Part shown: positions 1 to 11,714 of the stretch, in pieces
How the letters are laid out: each line of letters begins with the position of its first letter
How positions within the stretch are numbered: the first letter of the stretch is position 1
NCBI GenBank assembly: GCA_033065855.1
Contig: JAVXUO010001802.1
Location: forward strand, 434,001 to 498,000
DNA from: Escallonia rubra
Lineage: Eukaryota > Streptophyta > Magnoliopsida > Escalloniales > Escalloniaceae
DNA length: 64,000 nt
Direction of reading: 5' to 3'
Position numbers and translations under genes: made by a program
The notes under the pieces: generated by a model
The model's database searches: none
Seen by the model: the letters and a program-made list of their open reading frames with translations, nothing else
Told to the model about the DNA's origin: nothing

Positions 1-2213
1 AGTCTACCATGAACTTCATTGCACTTCTGCATGATTTTGAACCAAATTTTTGGTCCATACATGTATTTCAAAATAGTACGTACGTGGTTTAGCCTTTTTC
101 GATGTTTTTCTTTTTTTGGATTTACGTCTGGAGGCTACGTGGTCTAGCCCTCACCTCACTTAACTCTGTAGCATAAACAAGAGTCACTTTATTGTCTTAG
201 TATAACGCGTGCAAAGATATTTTATTAGTTGAACTTACACCTCCGATCTCGTCATGAACCTTTTCCATTTTTCATATGACCATAGCTATGTCATTGTATT
301 TTGCTTGGAGTGTACCTTACTGCACCAGTATGTCAGCTTCGAACCCAAACGTGACGACTTAAGAGGACTTAAGGTTCTGTTCGGTAACGTTTATTTTTTT
401 AATTTTTTTTTCAGTTTTGTAAATAAGAGAAAATAAACACGTTTGACACACAGTTTTCGTTTTTTTTTTCTTCAATTTTGAAAACCAGTTTTTAAAACAT
501 GACTGTTTTTGAAAACTGCAAAAAGGAGTTTTCGGTTTTCGGTTTTCAGTTTTGGTTTTTATTTTGAGACCACCACCACCCTCCCACCGCCGGTAGCCCC
601 TACCCCACCACCACCGTCAGCCACTGCCACGCCCCACCACCGCCACCGCAAACCACCACCAAAGAAAAAACTCAAAATAAAAACTGGGTAATCAAACACC
701 CATTTGTTTTTGTTAAAAAAAAAAAACTAAACTGGTTTTGGTTTTTATTTTTTTGAAAAGAGAAAACCAAAACTAGAAGTGATTTCAAACGTTACCTTAG
801 TCTATAATGGACCTCCGCTTTGGCAAGCGTCCAACATACTCTATCATATTGGATCCAGTTACTTGACATCCAAAAATAGAAGCTCTTTTTAAGGAGAATT
901 TCATAAATACGTGTGCACTGTCTACTGAAATTCGACCTCTTATTTTTGCTATATTTCCATTTCCAACATTTTTTTAATTGACTTTCCATCTTGCTTAAGT
1001 TTTTTTTTTTTTTTTTTACACTTACACCGCGTTTGGTTATCATATTTTTCAGTTATTATTCTTTGCTTATCCTTTCTGAATTTTGTGTTCGAAATAATCA
1101 AAATCTAAACTATTCACAAGCTTCTTAATATGTTATTATCATTTATGCGCTAGTCATTCTAACAGTTGATTGTGTTGCAAAAATGGTATATAAATAAACT
1201 AGAGATGTTTTCATCATACTTTTTGTAAGAGTGTGTTATCATATGGAATTATTTTTTTATATTCTAAAAAAACAGAAATTAAAACTGTAACTTAATGGGG
1301 TGCGTTTTCATTTTTTGACCTTTTGAGTTTATCTTTCTTACCAACTATATATGTGTGCATGGGATAGGGGAGTTAGTCATAAAGACTCCGATTCCAACCA
1401 CATCGAAGAACGCCGGGCTTCATATCTCACCCTATAAAGTTCTGACGGACTTCTCCTCCTCTTTTGCATGCTTTTGGGATAATACTAGACACTACATACT
1501 ATGGCATCAGAGTTACATGCCCTGGCCATGCCATCCCATGGTCTTTACATCACTTTCTCGTAGCTCCTCTCGGCTCAACATGATCAACTTATATTCTGCG
1601 CTATGCGAGCGTGCGGTTTTCAAAGTTTTACATCAACTATATATGGGTATGAGACTGACTCTTATATATTGTGGGTTTCTCCTCTTCTTAATCATGCTTT
1701 TGGGTTGGACATGAATCTTTAACATTGCGACTAAAACATTAATTGTTGGTTAAGTACTAAAAGTCACTAGTGAAATGAAATTTGTAATTCACACAAAACG
1801 ATACAGTTAACATCAAAAGTGAAAATCACAAGTGGAACTCTAGAACAAAATTAGCTACTAGAAGTGGCTTGTATCTAAAAGTTTGGTTATCACTCATTCA
1901 CAAGAAAAAGGGATCACCGTTTTTTGTTATATAGCAAAAAACTGCTGTAACAGTTTAGCGACAAAAGATTGTCACTTATATCATTTTGTTGTTATTGTTA
2001 AAACTTATTGCGATTTGTCACTGAAATGCATTATGGACGTCTTTATGTTATAGCAGATATGCTACTACGATCTAATAAAAAGCCGCATTATACCAAACTT
2101 CTAATTTTGTAGAGTCTCTGACAAGAGTCGATCTCCAGTTTCTTATTCCGGAACTACGATATCAGAATTACACTCTACTTTTGTAGTAATGCCCCTCCTA
2201 CTTTGCATGGCAG
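1..2213. other. AT-rich stretch without a recognisable gene
   Basis: I see no exon with a recognisable protein match here. It ends at the 3' splice site of the GDSL lipase exon at 2214, so part or all of it may be that gene's first intron. About 370-800 has T-rich ends containing GGTAACGTTT and, inverted, AAACGTTACC, around a proline-codon-like CCACCACC core. That hints at a small degraded inverted-repeat element, but I could not fix its ends. Confidence 0.5.
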
Positions 2214-3141
2214 TCTGTGATACCTCTGTGGAAGGAATTGGAGTACTACAAGGACTATCAAAAGAATCTAACAACCTATCTTGGTGAGGCCAAGGCCAAT
2301 GAAACCCTACGTGAAGCCTTGTACCTTTTGAGCATGGGAACGAACGACTTCCTCGAAAACTACTATACCCTCCCTGACCGGAGATCCCAGTTCACAGTCG
2401 ATGAATACCAGAATTTCCTCATCGGAATAGCCAAAAGCTTCATTACCAGCCTGTATGGTCTCGGAGCACGAAAAATCTCTCTTGGAGGTCTTCCTCCAAT
2501 GGGGTGTATGCCACTAGAAAGAACAACAAACTTGTTCAATGGAGATGCTTGTACGGAGAGCTACAACATTGTAGCATTGAGTTTCAATGATAAATTAAAG
2601 AATTTAACAGTGGACCTAAACAAGGAGCTCGCTGGGATCAAAGTGGTTCTATCAAACCCCTACTATGTGCTCCTTCAGATGATCCAAAAACCTTCCTCAT
2701 ATGGTAATTCTAACTTTGTATATTACCCCATTGCTCCATACTTGCAAACTTGATGACCACCTTCTTTATTCGAAAACAATCATGAGAAAAGCTTATATTG
2801 GAATTGCTAACTAACATGACATGGACACAATATATCACAATGCATAAATAGTTTACATGGTTCACTGTGATATCTCGAACAATCCTGAACCAACTACTCG
2901 CTTATTTTCTCCATTGACATGTTTCCATTTTTGGTTTACGCTTACAGGATTCGAGGTTGCTTCAGTGGCATGTTGCGCCACCGGAATGTTTGAGATGGGC
3001 TATGCGTGCGACCAGATGAATCCCTTCACCTGCACGGATGCAAGCAAATATGTGTTTTGGGATTCCTTCCATCCTACGGAGAAAACAAACCAAATTATCG
3101 CTGATCATATGGTTAAGACTGCTCTCTATCGGTTTATGTAG
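2214..3141 (+). CDS. GDSL esterase/lipase, 3' two exons (first exon not in window)
   Basis: The family hydrolyses ester bonds of lipids or cell-wall substrates and is usually secreted. Two exons are visible: 2214-2703, entered after a CAG acceptor and starting S-V-I-P-L-W, and 2948-3141, ending in TAG. They join in frame (TATG + GA TTC) across a GT-AG intron and give 227 residues, against about 350 usual for the family. Conserved block III (GTNDF) and the C-terminal Asp-His block (WDSFHPTEK) are present, as are GLPPMGCMPLER and CCATGMFEMGY. The signal peptide and the block I GDS motif with the catalytic serine belong to exon 1, which I cannot find in the 2.2 kb upstream. Either intron 1 is longer than 2.2 kb and exon 1 lies outside the window, or the gene is 5'-truncated. 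The visible reading frame is intact, which favours a live gene. The family is certain; the particular member is not. Confidence 0.88.
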
Positions 3142-3374
3142 TGTGGTATGTACACACAGAGAGTGAATGTCTTGGGTGATCTCTTGATGCTATGTATATG
3201 ATGTGCAACTCCTATACAGCAATAATCACTTCTCTCTGTTGTTAGAAAGAGTTGATTATATATGTTAAATAGGTTGTGCGTTTGCTTATAGTTTTGCTAT
3301 TAAAATAGTTCCGTGTGTTCTATGGGTGCAGAGCTTTTTTTTTATTTTTTATCTATGAGTAACTTTTTTAAAAG

Positions 3375-4611
3375 GAGTGATTCCCCATATGTCCTTTATG
3401 TTTCAACTACTAATTAAACTCTCCAATTCCCTTTTCTTTTTCTCATGTCCGATAACTTTTTGGAGTGAGAATCCGTATCCTGTGAAATCTTCGGTCCACT
3501 TTTTGGACGGAAAGTTAAACGTATTCAAAATGGCAAAATGACATGGATACTTAAGAAAATCACCATAAAAGAGAGGGGAAAAAAGGACCTATCCTAACCC
3601 ATAGGCCCTGACCAAACACCACCCAACAGCCCCCTTCACTTCTTCTTCAACTCATCACCCACCACCACATAAGAGAACCAATAACCGACCAACTCACAAG
3701 AATCTATCATTGCCACTATTTGAGAAACCCACCGCAGCCACTACTAGGCAGACCCTTGTCACTATTAAAAACCAGTCACCATCCAAAAAATCCACCACCA
3801 TAACATCAGTCGTCAGTAAAACCAACCACTGCTGCATGCATTGCACAAGTTCACTACCGCTACATCACAAGACCAACCCCCACCAAACTGCACAAACCCA
3901 TCACCACCCTTTTTAAAATATTAAAATTGCTTATTCACCAATGAATCGCATTGGATAGCAGCAGCGTAGGTTAGGAATGAATGGAGGAGCAACAATGGAG
4001 GTAGGTGGCGTGCTCAAGGGTAGTGCGACAGCGACAAATTGGATGGTTGTGGTTAGGGGTAGTGACAGTGACGGCTTGGATGGTTGTGGTCAGGAGCGGC
4101 AATAGCCACGCCTTAATTAGATGGTTGGTGAAAGTGTTAGAAGAAAAGTCACTTGAAACATTTAGCGACTATTGATTGTCACTATATCAGGGATATGAGG
4201 AAGATTTCTCCGACCGAGTAGCAGCCAAATTTTTTTCATGGCAATATAAATGGATGATGGCATTTGAGGGTAGTGTTGGTTTGGTGGGTCTTATTTTTAG
4301 GTCCGCATTTGGGTGGGTTTGACTGACCCAACCCATTTCAGCTCTTTGTGTTCAACACCAAGGGAGAGTGAAATAGACCAAGTGTTTAGTATATAGGTTT
4401 TTTGTTTTTCTTATTTTTTTTTAAGTGATCTTCCTAATTTATCCTCGTCATTTTTCGATTTTGATTGTTTTAATGTCATCTGTCTAAAAAAGTGGACGGA
4501 AGGTTTTACGGGACACGAAATTTTACCCCAAGGATTTATCTAGAATGGGAAAAAGAAAAGGGAACTTGGGGGTTACAAGTTGAAACTTAGAGGACACGTA
4601 GGAAATCACTC
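3375..4611. mobile_element. Mutator-like element with long inverted ends, non-autonomous
   Basis: The left end (about 3375-3530) and right end (about 4440-4611) are imperfect inverted copies of each other. Both outer ends read GAGTGATT, and shared inner blocks include CCCTTTTCTTTTTC and GTCCACTTTTT. The interior holds no transposase; it is a proline-rich-looking stretch followed by a GT-rich one. No clean 9-bp target duplication is seen at the flanks, so the exact ends and the superfamily are inferred from the long-TIR structure. The element lies about 230 bp after the GDSL stop codon. Confidence 0.6.
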
Positions 4612-5331
4612 ATTTTGTAAATTATTACCTAAATACCACATTTTTCAATATCTTTACCCAAATATAGCAGTTTGGAAAAGCTGTTTTGAAATGACATTTA
4701 TTTATAAGTTAAAAGGCAAAACTGCAAATTACTTTACCCCCATCTTTCAAAATCTTATTTAGCTACCTCAATTATAGAAATTAAAATCGACCCTATGAAG
4801 TTTGAAGAATTTAAAAAAATAAGCCTAAACTTTCATAAAAAAATTTAGTACATGTCTTTCCTCATCAAAGGACAAATTTGGTAGCTCAAAACTGGTATCA
4901 AAGCCTAGCCAAAGGCAAAATCATATTGGAAGCCCCATGGAAGTTCATTGCTTGGTAGGATTCATATAGCAATCTGATATTTCAAATATCAATTGATTTA
5001 TATAAATTGGAAAAAGGTCCAGAAGATTAAAACCACGACTTACACCAAGATAGCTTATTAATAAACTCTGAAAGTTATAATACTGCTAAAATGAATCGTT
5101 ACAAGACTGTAACTCAACAAGTGTGTAAAAAATTACAGCAAATAGTGGTAGTGAAGGTGACGGAAAACCCTATATAGATGGTTCAAAAGACACACTAGAT
5201 CCATTGTGGAACATGTAGAACAATTAATAAATAACTACCTAAAAAAATAGAGAAAGAAAGAGCAACGAAAAGAATGTCTATGGAAACAGATATTGTGTTA
5301 AAAAGGATAATAATAGAACTTGGGAGAAAAG
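4612..5331. other. Intergenic, nothing recognised
   Basis: This is AT-rich DNA between the Mutator-like element and the solo LTR. No coding exon, RNA gene or repeat structure was recognised. Confidence 0.5.
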
Positions 5332-6823
5332 AAAGGTGTAACGCCCCAGATTATTTTCCGGAGCGTTAATGCCGAATACACATAGATCAGATAAAATTCC
5401 ATAATTATCAGAAGACTTCAAATTGGTAAATCAGAACCTACACGATACTCCCAACCGACACAATATCCAAAGCCCCCCAAACGAAAATCCGAAAACCTTA
5501 AAATATCAAACAATATCACAAACGGTCGATCAGAGCGTGCACTAATAACTCCCAAGAGTACATCAATAACTGTCAGAGTGGCAAACACTTTCTCCACTCC
5601 AAAACATTTCTCCAACATGGAGTTTTAAAATAAAACCTAAGCAATACTGACATGTCTTAATTAAATACACTTAAAATGTCAATACTAACTCTGAAATAAG
5701 GCAGCTAACTTTTGGTCACACAGCTAGCCCTTCGGATCCGAAATCACACCTACTAATCACCTGAAAGGAAAAATAATAAGGGAATGCATCAAATGTACAG
5801 TAAGGTCGCTCAAAGGACCAATCAGACAAAACCAAAATACCTGAGAAACGAAATTTCGGAAGTACAAAATGTTTCAATGGAACGCAGATCAGATCAAATA
5901 TCAAATGCCAGAATATATCAGAGTACGGAGACAGACACAATCGGACCATATATCAAATGTCAGAAGATATATGAATACGGAAACAGACATTATGAAGCCA
6001 AATAACAATGTCAAAATATATCTGAGTTCGGAAACATATACTAAAGAGCCAACAGACACTAGAGAGCCATTCAAAAAGTTGTCACAGACGTCATTCCTGA
6101 CATATGAGGTCGGTTCAAAAAGTAAGATCGCGATATCTAGCTCAACTCCCCTGAGCTAACCCACGTTTCAATCCACGTGGGTAAGTCAGAAATAAGTCAC
6201 ATACATTGTGACATGGTTCATAAAGTCACTAAAACAAAATCTCAAAATAACCGTTATCAAGTATCGAACAAATCAAACCATATTCAAAGGTTTCAAAATA
6301 ACATTATCAAATAACGAACTCGTCAAACAATATATGGAGTTCACGAAAATAATAACGATCATAAATCACTGAAACGATGATATCAATGTGTCAATATTCT
6401 GAGGTCAAACAAATTCGACGGAATTTGATTGTGCACAATTCGTAGAATTGACAACAAGTCATTCTCAATAAAATTCAAAACAAAAGGGAGCAAAAGAATC
6501 ACTTATCCCTATTTGAAGAAGTTCGGATTTCAGAAGAATCTAAAGACTTACATGAGCAATTGGTCCATCGCTGATTCGAATTTCGAAAGTAAACCCTTAC
6601 CTTAATCAAGCCTTCTCCTTCTCTCTTTCCACCGCAAGGGTAAAGGGAACAAACTTCCCAAGCTTTTTGAGAGCCACAAATCCTTGAGCTCCTCCTTAGA
6701 GCTTCCAAACTTTCCAAGTCTCCTTCTCTATCTCTCTCTCTCTCTCCCTCTCTCTGTCTCGTGCAAAGGAGAGGAAAAGAAACAGAAGACTCTAAAAAAA
6801 AGGGCTAGGAATAAAATAAAACA

Positions 6824-6833
6824 CTATTTATAG
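6824..6833 (-). promoter_or_regulatory. TATA box of the solo LTR
   Basis: On the minus strand this reads CTATAAATAG, an ideal plant TATA element. It lies about 25 bp downstream (minus strand) of the GTCGAC repeat array and upstream of a pyrimidine/purine microsatellite leader, as expected at the U3/R border. Confidence 0.6.
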
Positions 6834-6855
6834 GGGACAAAAATTTTAAACCTTT

Positions 6856-7340
6856 AAGTCGACCGAAAACAACTTTCAATCGACTGAAAACACATTTTAG
6901 TCGACTGAAAGTACACTTCAGTCGACTAAAAGTACTGTTCAAAAACAATGTTCATAGTACTGTTCAAAGTCACTGTTCATCGACTAAAACTTTTAGTCGA
7001 CTGAAAACACTCTTTTAGTCGACTAAAACTCCAGAAAACCATTTTTACACAATTTAAATACTTTTTAGTCGACCGAAACACTTTTAGTCGACCGAAACAC
7101 TCTTTTAGTCAACTAAAACCTTTTAAGTTCGACTAAAAATTTCATAAAACCATTTTTACACAATTTGACTACTTTTTAGTCGACCGAAACTCTTTTAGTC
7201 GACTAAAACCTTTTAAATTTGACTAAAAACTTCATAAAACTATATTTACACAATTTAAATATTTTTTAGTCGACCGAAACACTCTTTTAGTCGACTAAAA
7301 CTTTTAAATTCGACTAAAACTCCAGAAAACTATTTTTATT
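6856..7340 (-). repeat. Array of AGTCGACT/AGTCGACC motifs in LTR U3
   Basis: Eleven exact GTCGAC hexamers occur between 6858 and 7295, mostly as AGTCGACTAAAA or AGTCGACCGAAA, plus decayed copies (TTCGACTAAAA, CTCGACCGAAA) out to about 7440. AGTCGACT is itself a palindrome. Longer sub-repeats (CATTTTTACACAATTT and neighbours) recur about every 110-120 bp. The array lies immediately upstream of the LTR TATA box, where enhancer repeats are typical; that role is inferred. Confidence 0.75.
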
Positions 7341-7669
7341 CGAAACCAAACTATTTTCCTTCGACCGAATATTTCAGAACTCAAAAACTTTATCATCAAT
7401 AAGTTTTGACTCGAATGAAACCACTTTCACTCGACCGAAAAATTCAGAAACAATCCCAATTCATTTTCTTAATTTTAACAAAAGACCACAACTTATTTAT
7501 TCAAAAAATACTAATTCCGCACAAGGAAAAGAAAATTTTTGGGATATTACAAAAGGCATACCTGAGGTGAATAAAGCATTTTCATAGATGCACTTATGGA
7601 TCGGAAAAAACAGATCCTAACTAGGTAGGAGCATGGAACCCAATGCTAAATTTTAGAAAAGGTTTTTAA

Positions 7670-8068
7670 GAGACTGTTTAGGAATGATTCTCGAGCAGAT
7701 TTTTGATTAAATTAGAATCAGCTTTGATCTATTTTAAGCATAATAAACAAAAAATTTATTCAAGATGTTTGATTAAAAAAAGATGAAAGTAGGTTTAGAG
7801 TAGCAAAATGACCTAATAGTATATTAGGATATAAAAGGGGGCATTTAATGTTTGTTATGCGAGGACAGTTTGGTAATTCTTTTTGTCAAACTTAATTCTC
7901 CAAAACTGATTAAATCAGAATCCAAGAAAATGGAGATTTTGGATTTGATCAGCTTTGGGTATAACGAAGTTGATTTAATTCGTTTCTCTTTTTCTCTCAA
8001 ATACTTCAAACCTGATTTAATTTGGATTCAATCAGTTTGACCATTCTAGAATCAATCCAAACACCTTC
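7670..8068. mobile_element. Harbinger/Tourist-like MITE (399 bp, TSD TAA)
   Basis: The left end reads GAGACTGTTTAGGAATGATT. The right end, read in reverse, is GAAGGTGTTTGGATTGATTC, giving imperfect inverted ends. The flanks carry TAA at 7667-7669 and 8069-8071, the usual 3-bp duplication of PIF/Harbinger elements. There is no transposase. It is the same family as the copy at 10209-10612, inserted in opposite orientation; both share an internal TTTTAAGCATAA block. Confidence 0.78.
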
Positions 8069-8341
8069 TAAAACATGAATTTGTTCCCAAGCTAGGATGA
8101 AATAAGCTAATTAATCAGTACAACATATATCTTGGTATGAATTATCTTTCAAATACTGAAGAAGCAATCAATAACAAGGCACAAGCCTTAAAAATTGCCA
8201 TAATATGTGGTAATGTCACATAAATGCAAACCGTGAAAATTTTCATCTACGCAACACTGCGTGAAAAGCGGCTAGATGTTGACATAACACAACAATAAAA
8301 AGATAATTGAAGCACAGAGTAAGCTAAGCATTGAAGAATTA

Positions 8342-8476
8342 AAAAAATATTTTACGATACTAACCTCAAAATTAAGAGAGTTTTGTGGCATAACCATGGT
8401 AGATTGAGATTGAGATTACATTTCCAAAAAATATTTTACGATACTAACCTCAAAATTAAGAGAGTTTTGTGGCATA
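8342..8476. repeat. 51-bp direct repeat, two copies
   Basis: A 51-bp sequence beginning AAAAAATATTTTACG and ending TTTTGTGGCATA occurs at 8342-8392 and again at 8426-8476 with no mismatch that I can see. A 33-bp spacer separates the copies. No gene is associated with it. Confidence 0.8.
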
Positions 8477-8944
8477 TCTATAAACAATATAGGTGTTCAA
8501 GAAAAAATTGCTGACACAAATTTAATTTGACCAATCTTAATTTAATCTGGGAGATGTGCTATTTTAAATATTATACTTGTGAATTTAACAAATACTTTTA
8601 TATGTTGGAATCAAGATATAGTATCCATTGGAAAAATTAATTTACTGACAAACTCCCCAAAAGTGATGAGAGATGAGTAACCAAGATAAACTAGCTATAC
8701 TATCTACACGAAATTATTCCTTTTCTATTAAGACAACTAAAAGTTTAACCTTTGTGTAGAAGGTTACAAGTGCCGGTTATGGCTAGTTAGTCCGAAGACA
8801 AAACGATTATACTACTCCGTATAAGACTTGATATGTTAACGACCGAGCATCAAAATTATCGGCACTAATGTGTCTTTTTCTTTGAGGTTTATGTAAAAGT
8901 TGAATGTGCTCATGGTTTGCAAAGTTTTAATTTGTCTACGCCTT

Positions 8945-10900
8945 AAAACCCACTTGTATTTGTTGCCGGGGCTCTCGTTGGCAAATAGTGAATCACTGGA
9001 TAGCATGAAATGTATTAATCACAAATAGTTGTCGACGTAACGTGTACGAGTTTTGACTTCAAGTCATCACATGCATTTAGTGACGAGGTCATAAACTTTC
9101 CTTTACCATAAAAATAAGAATTTGGTTAGTTTCATTGACCTACTTTTACTTTCTGCAACTGTCGAAAAATTGAAACATAAAATGCTACTATTAGCCAAAG
9201 AGGATGCCAAGAAGATTAGGCTACGAATTTATTCATATGAAATTCATAGTTTGTGCGACATTTCAGTTCTACAAATTTGACAGAGTCAATTGAGAGCATA
9301 AAACCCACTTGTATTTGTTGCTTTCAGCTACTGACGGGCTCTCGTTGGCAAATAGTGAATCACTGGATAGCATGAAATGTATTAATCACAAATAGTTGGC
9401 AACGAGTTTTGACTTTAAGTCATCACATCTCTTTTATCACATGCATTTAGTGACGAGGTCATAAACTTTCCTTTAAGTTAAGCTATCGGTGATAGCCATA
9501 AAAATAAAAATTTGGTTAGTTTCATTGACATACTTATACTCTCCGCAACTGTATGAAAAAATGAAACATCAAATGCTACTATTAGCTAGCCAAAGAGGGA
9601 TGCATGCCAATGGGATTCGGCTACGAATTTATTCAGATGATATTCATTGTTTGTACGACATTACAGTTCTACAAATTTGACACAGTCAATTGAGAGCATA
9701 AAACCCACTTGTAGTTGTTGCTTTCAGCTACTGCCGGGGCTCTCGTTGGCAAATAGTGAATCACTAGATAGCATGAAATGTATTAATCACAAATAGTTGT
9801 CGAGGTAACGTGTACGAGTTTTGACTTCAAGTCATCACATGCATTTAGTGACGAGGTCATAAACTTTCGTTTATCATAAAAATAGGAATTTGGTTAGTTG
9901 CATTGACATACTTATACTCTCCGCAACTGTATGAAAAAATGAAACATCAAATGCTACTATTAGCTAGCCAAAGAGGGATGCATGCCAATGGGATTCGGCT
10001 ACGAATTTATTCAGATGATATTCATTGTTTGTGCGACATTACAGTTCTACAAATTTGACAGAGTCAATTGAGAGCATAAAACCCACTTGTATTTGTTGCT
10101 TTCAGCTACTGCCGGGGCTCTCGTTGGCAAATAGTGAATCACTAGATAGCATGAAATGTATTAATCACAAATAGTTGTCGAGGTAACGTGTACGAGTTTT
10201 GACTTTAAGAGAGTGTTTGAGATTGATTTTAGAATGGTCAAACATGATTGAATTCAGATTAAATTAGGTTTGAAGTGTTTGGCAAAACAAAGTGAACTAA
10301 TTAAATATGCTCCAATGTACTCAAAAATGATTCAATCCATAATCCTCGTTTTCTTGGATTAAGATTTAATCAGTTTCGCAGAATCATGTTTGACCAAGGA
10401 AATTACCAAGATGGCACATAAAAAAGACATTAAATGCTTCCTTTCAATTTGAATACATAATTTCACCACACTAAACATATTTTAATCTCTTTTTAACCAA
10501 ACACCTTCAATAACTTCTAATCTGTTATGCTTAAAATGAATTAAAGTTGATTTTAGAAACTAATTCTGATTTAAGTTTAATCCACTTTTGAGAATCAATC
10601 ACAAACGGTCTCTAAGTCATCACATCTCTTTTATCACATGCATTTAGTGACGAGGTCATAAACTTTCCTTTAAGTTAAGCTATATGTGATAGCCATAAAA
10701 ATAAGAATTTGGTTAGTTTCATTGACATACTTATACTCTCCGCAACTGTATGAAAAAATGAAACATAAAATGCTACTATTAGCTAGCCAAAGAGGGATGC
10801 ATGCCAATGGGATTCGGCTACGAATTTATTCAGATGATATTCATTGTTTGTACGACATTACAGTTCTACAAATTTGACACAGTCAATTGAGAGCATAAAC
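8945..10900. repeat. Four-unit tandem repeat, about 355-415 bp per unit
   Basis: Units start at AAAACCCACTTGT and run 8945-9299, 9300-9699, 9700-10077 and 10078-about 10900. Each contains GGGGCTCTCGTTGGCAAATA or a close variant, GTGACGAGGTCATAAACTTT, and a block ending TTGACACAGTCAATTGAG or close to it. Unit 1 is the shortest and most diverged. Unit 4 is interrupted by a 404-bp MITE; without it the unit is about 415 bp. A frame of about 63 codons is open in units 2 and 4 but carries no recognised domain, so I regard the array as non-coding. Confidence 0.88.
10209..10612. mobile_element. Harbinger/Tourist-like MITE (404 bp, TSD TAA) inside a repeat unit
   Basis: The left end reads GAGAGTGTTTGAGATTGATT and the inverted right end GAGACCGTTTGTGATTGATT. 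TAA flanks both sides (10206-10208 and 10613-10615). Repeat unit 2 preserves the empty site, GACTTTAAGTCATC, at about 9411-9424. This gives direct evidence of insertion into a single TAA. Confidence 0.88.
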
Positions 10901-11700
10901 TAGAAGGGACGAGAATATTATACACATCGTTGTCACACACGCACGCACACACGTAGAACGCATGCCATTGCGATCAAAATTTGTGTGCGGTCCCGCCGAA
11001 GCTTTCTTCGGAGGTTCCACCATCCTACGACGTGGAATCTCTTTGCTATCAACCGCACCCCCACTCTCTGCATATGATGGTGGATTACAATTTCTCATAT
11101 GGCTAATGCAACATGTATGCGCGCAACACATAGATGCTTGAGTGTTGACTGCGTTTGTGTTTAGCCATTAGCTTGGCTGCCACATTTACCAAGTAAGCAA
11201 AATCTTTAACTTATTGTCACAAAAAGTAATAGAAATTTGAACGTTAATTTACGTGAGAAAAATGGTAACCGTTTTTGTAGTAGGAGCTTGAAGCAATGCG
11301 ACTCTCTTGCTCATGTGTCCTCGGCCAAATGGCCAACATAATGGCTAGCTGAGCTACCATGCTTGAACAATTTCCCTCCGTCGTATAAGTTTCTGAGAGA
11401 GTACAAAATTATACCATCTGATACATATCAATCTTACTTTGCCGCTAAAATGTTAAATGACATTCGTGGATACATTTTTAGCAAAAACGAGTTTCAAGAG
11501 CTAATAATTAATTTCACCCAAAATGCAAGTAAAAGTATTGTTGAAACTTTTCTTATCTGGTTAACAATCTAGCTTATATATAGTTACAAAGTGACTTCTC
11601 ATTCTCCCTTCTTTTTGTCAGGTCAAAGGTCTTTCTAAATTACCGAGTATACGCTTCTGAATGCGCGTGACAATATTAGGATGACCGACTATTATATGTT
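10901..11700. other. Intergenic DNA upstream of the 11792 gene
   Basis: No gene was recognised. Short open frames on both strands, such as 10883-11131 minus and 11363-11572 plus, have no domain I know and no convincing promoter. The right end acts as the upstream region of the next gene. Confidence 0.4.
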
Positions 11701-11714
11701 CCCTTCACTTTGTC

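Larger units (their letters stand above)
5337..7551 (-). mobile_element. Solo LTR of a retrotransposon (2.2 kb, TSD AAAGG)
   Basis: The stretch starts TGTAACGCCCC and ends GGGATATTACA, so it has the TG...CA ends of a long terminal repeat. It is flanked by a perfect 5-bp target duplication, AAAGG, at 5332-5336 and 7552-7556. No internal coding region or second LTR accompanies it, so it is a solo LTR left by recombination between two LTRs. Orientation is inferred as minus because a canonical TATA box (CTATAAATAG on the minus strand, 6824-6833) follows a repeat array and is followed by a CT/GA-rich leader. The GC-rich TGTAAYxCCC end resembles Ty3/gypsy LTRs, but without the polymerase region the superfamily is an inference. 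Confidence 0.88.

Noticed and set aside
8945..10900. Regularly repeated units as a CRISPR-like array or as a tandem gene family
   Set aside because: Units are about 400 bp with no spacer-repeat pattern, and the 63-codon frames are not maintained in all units.
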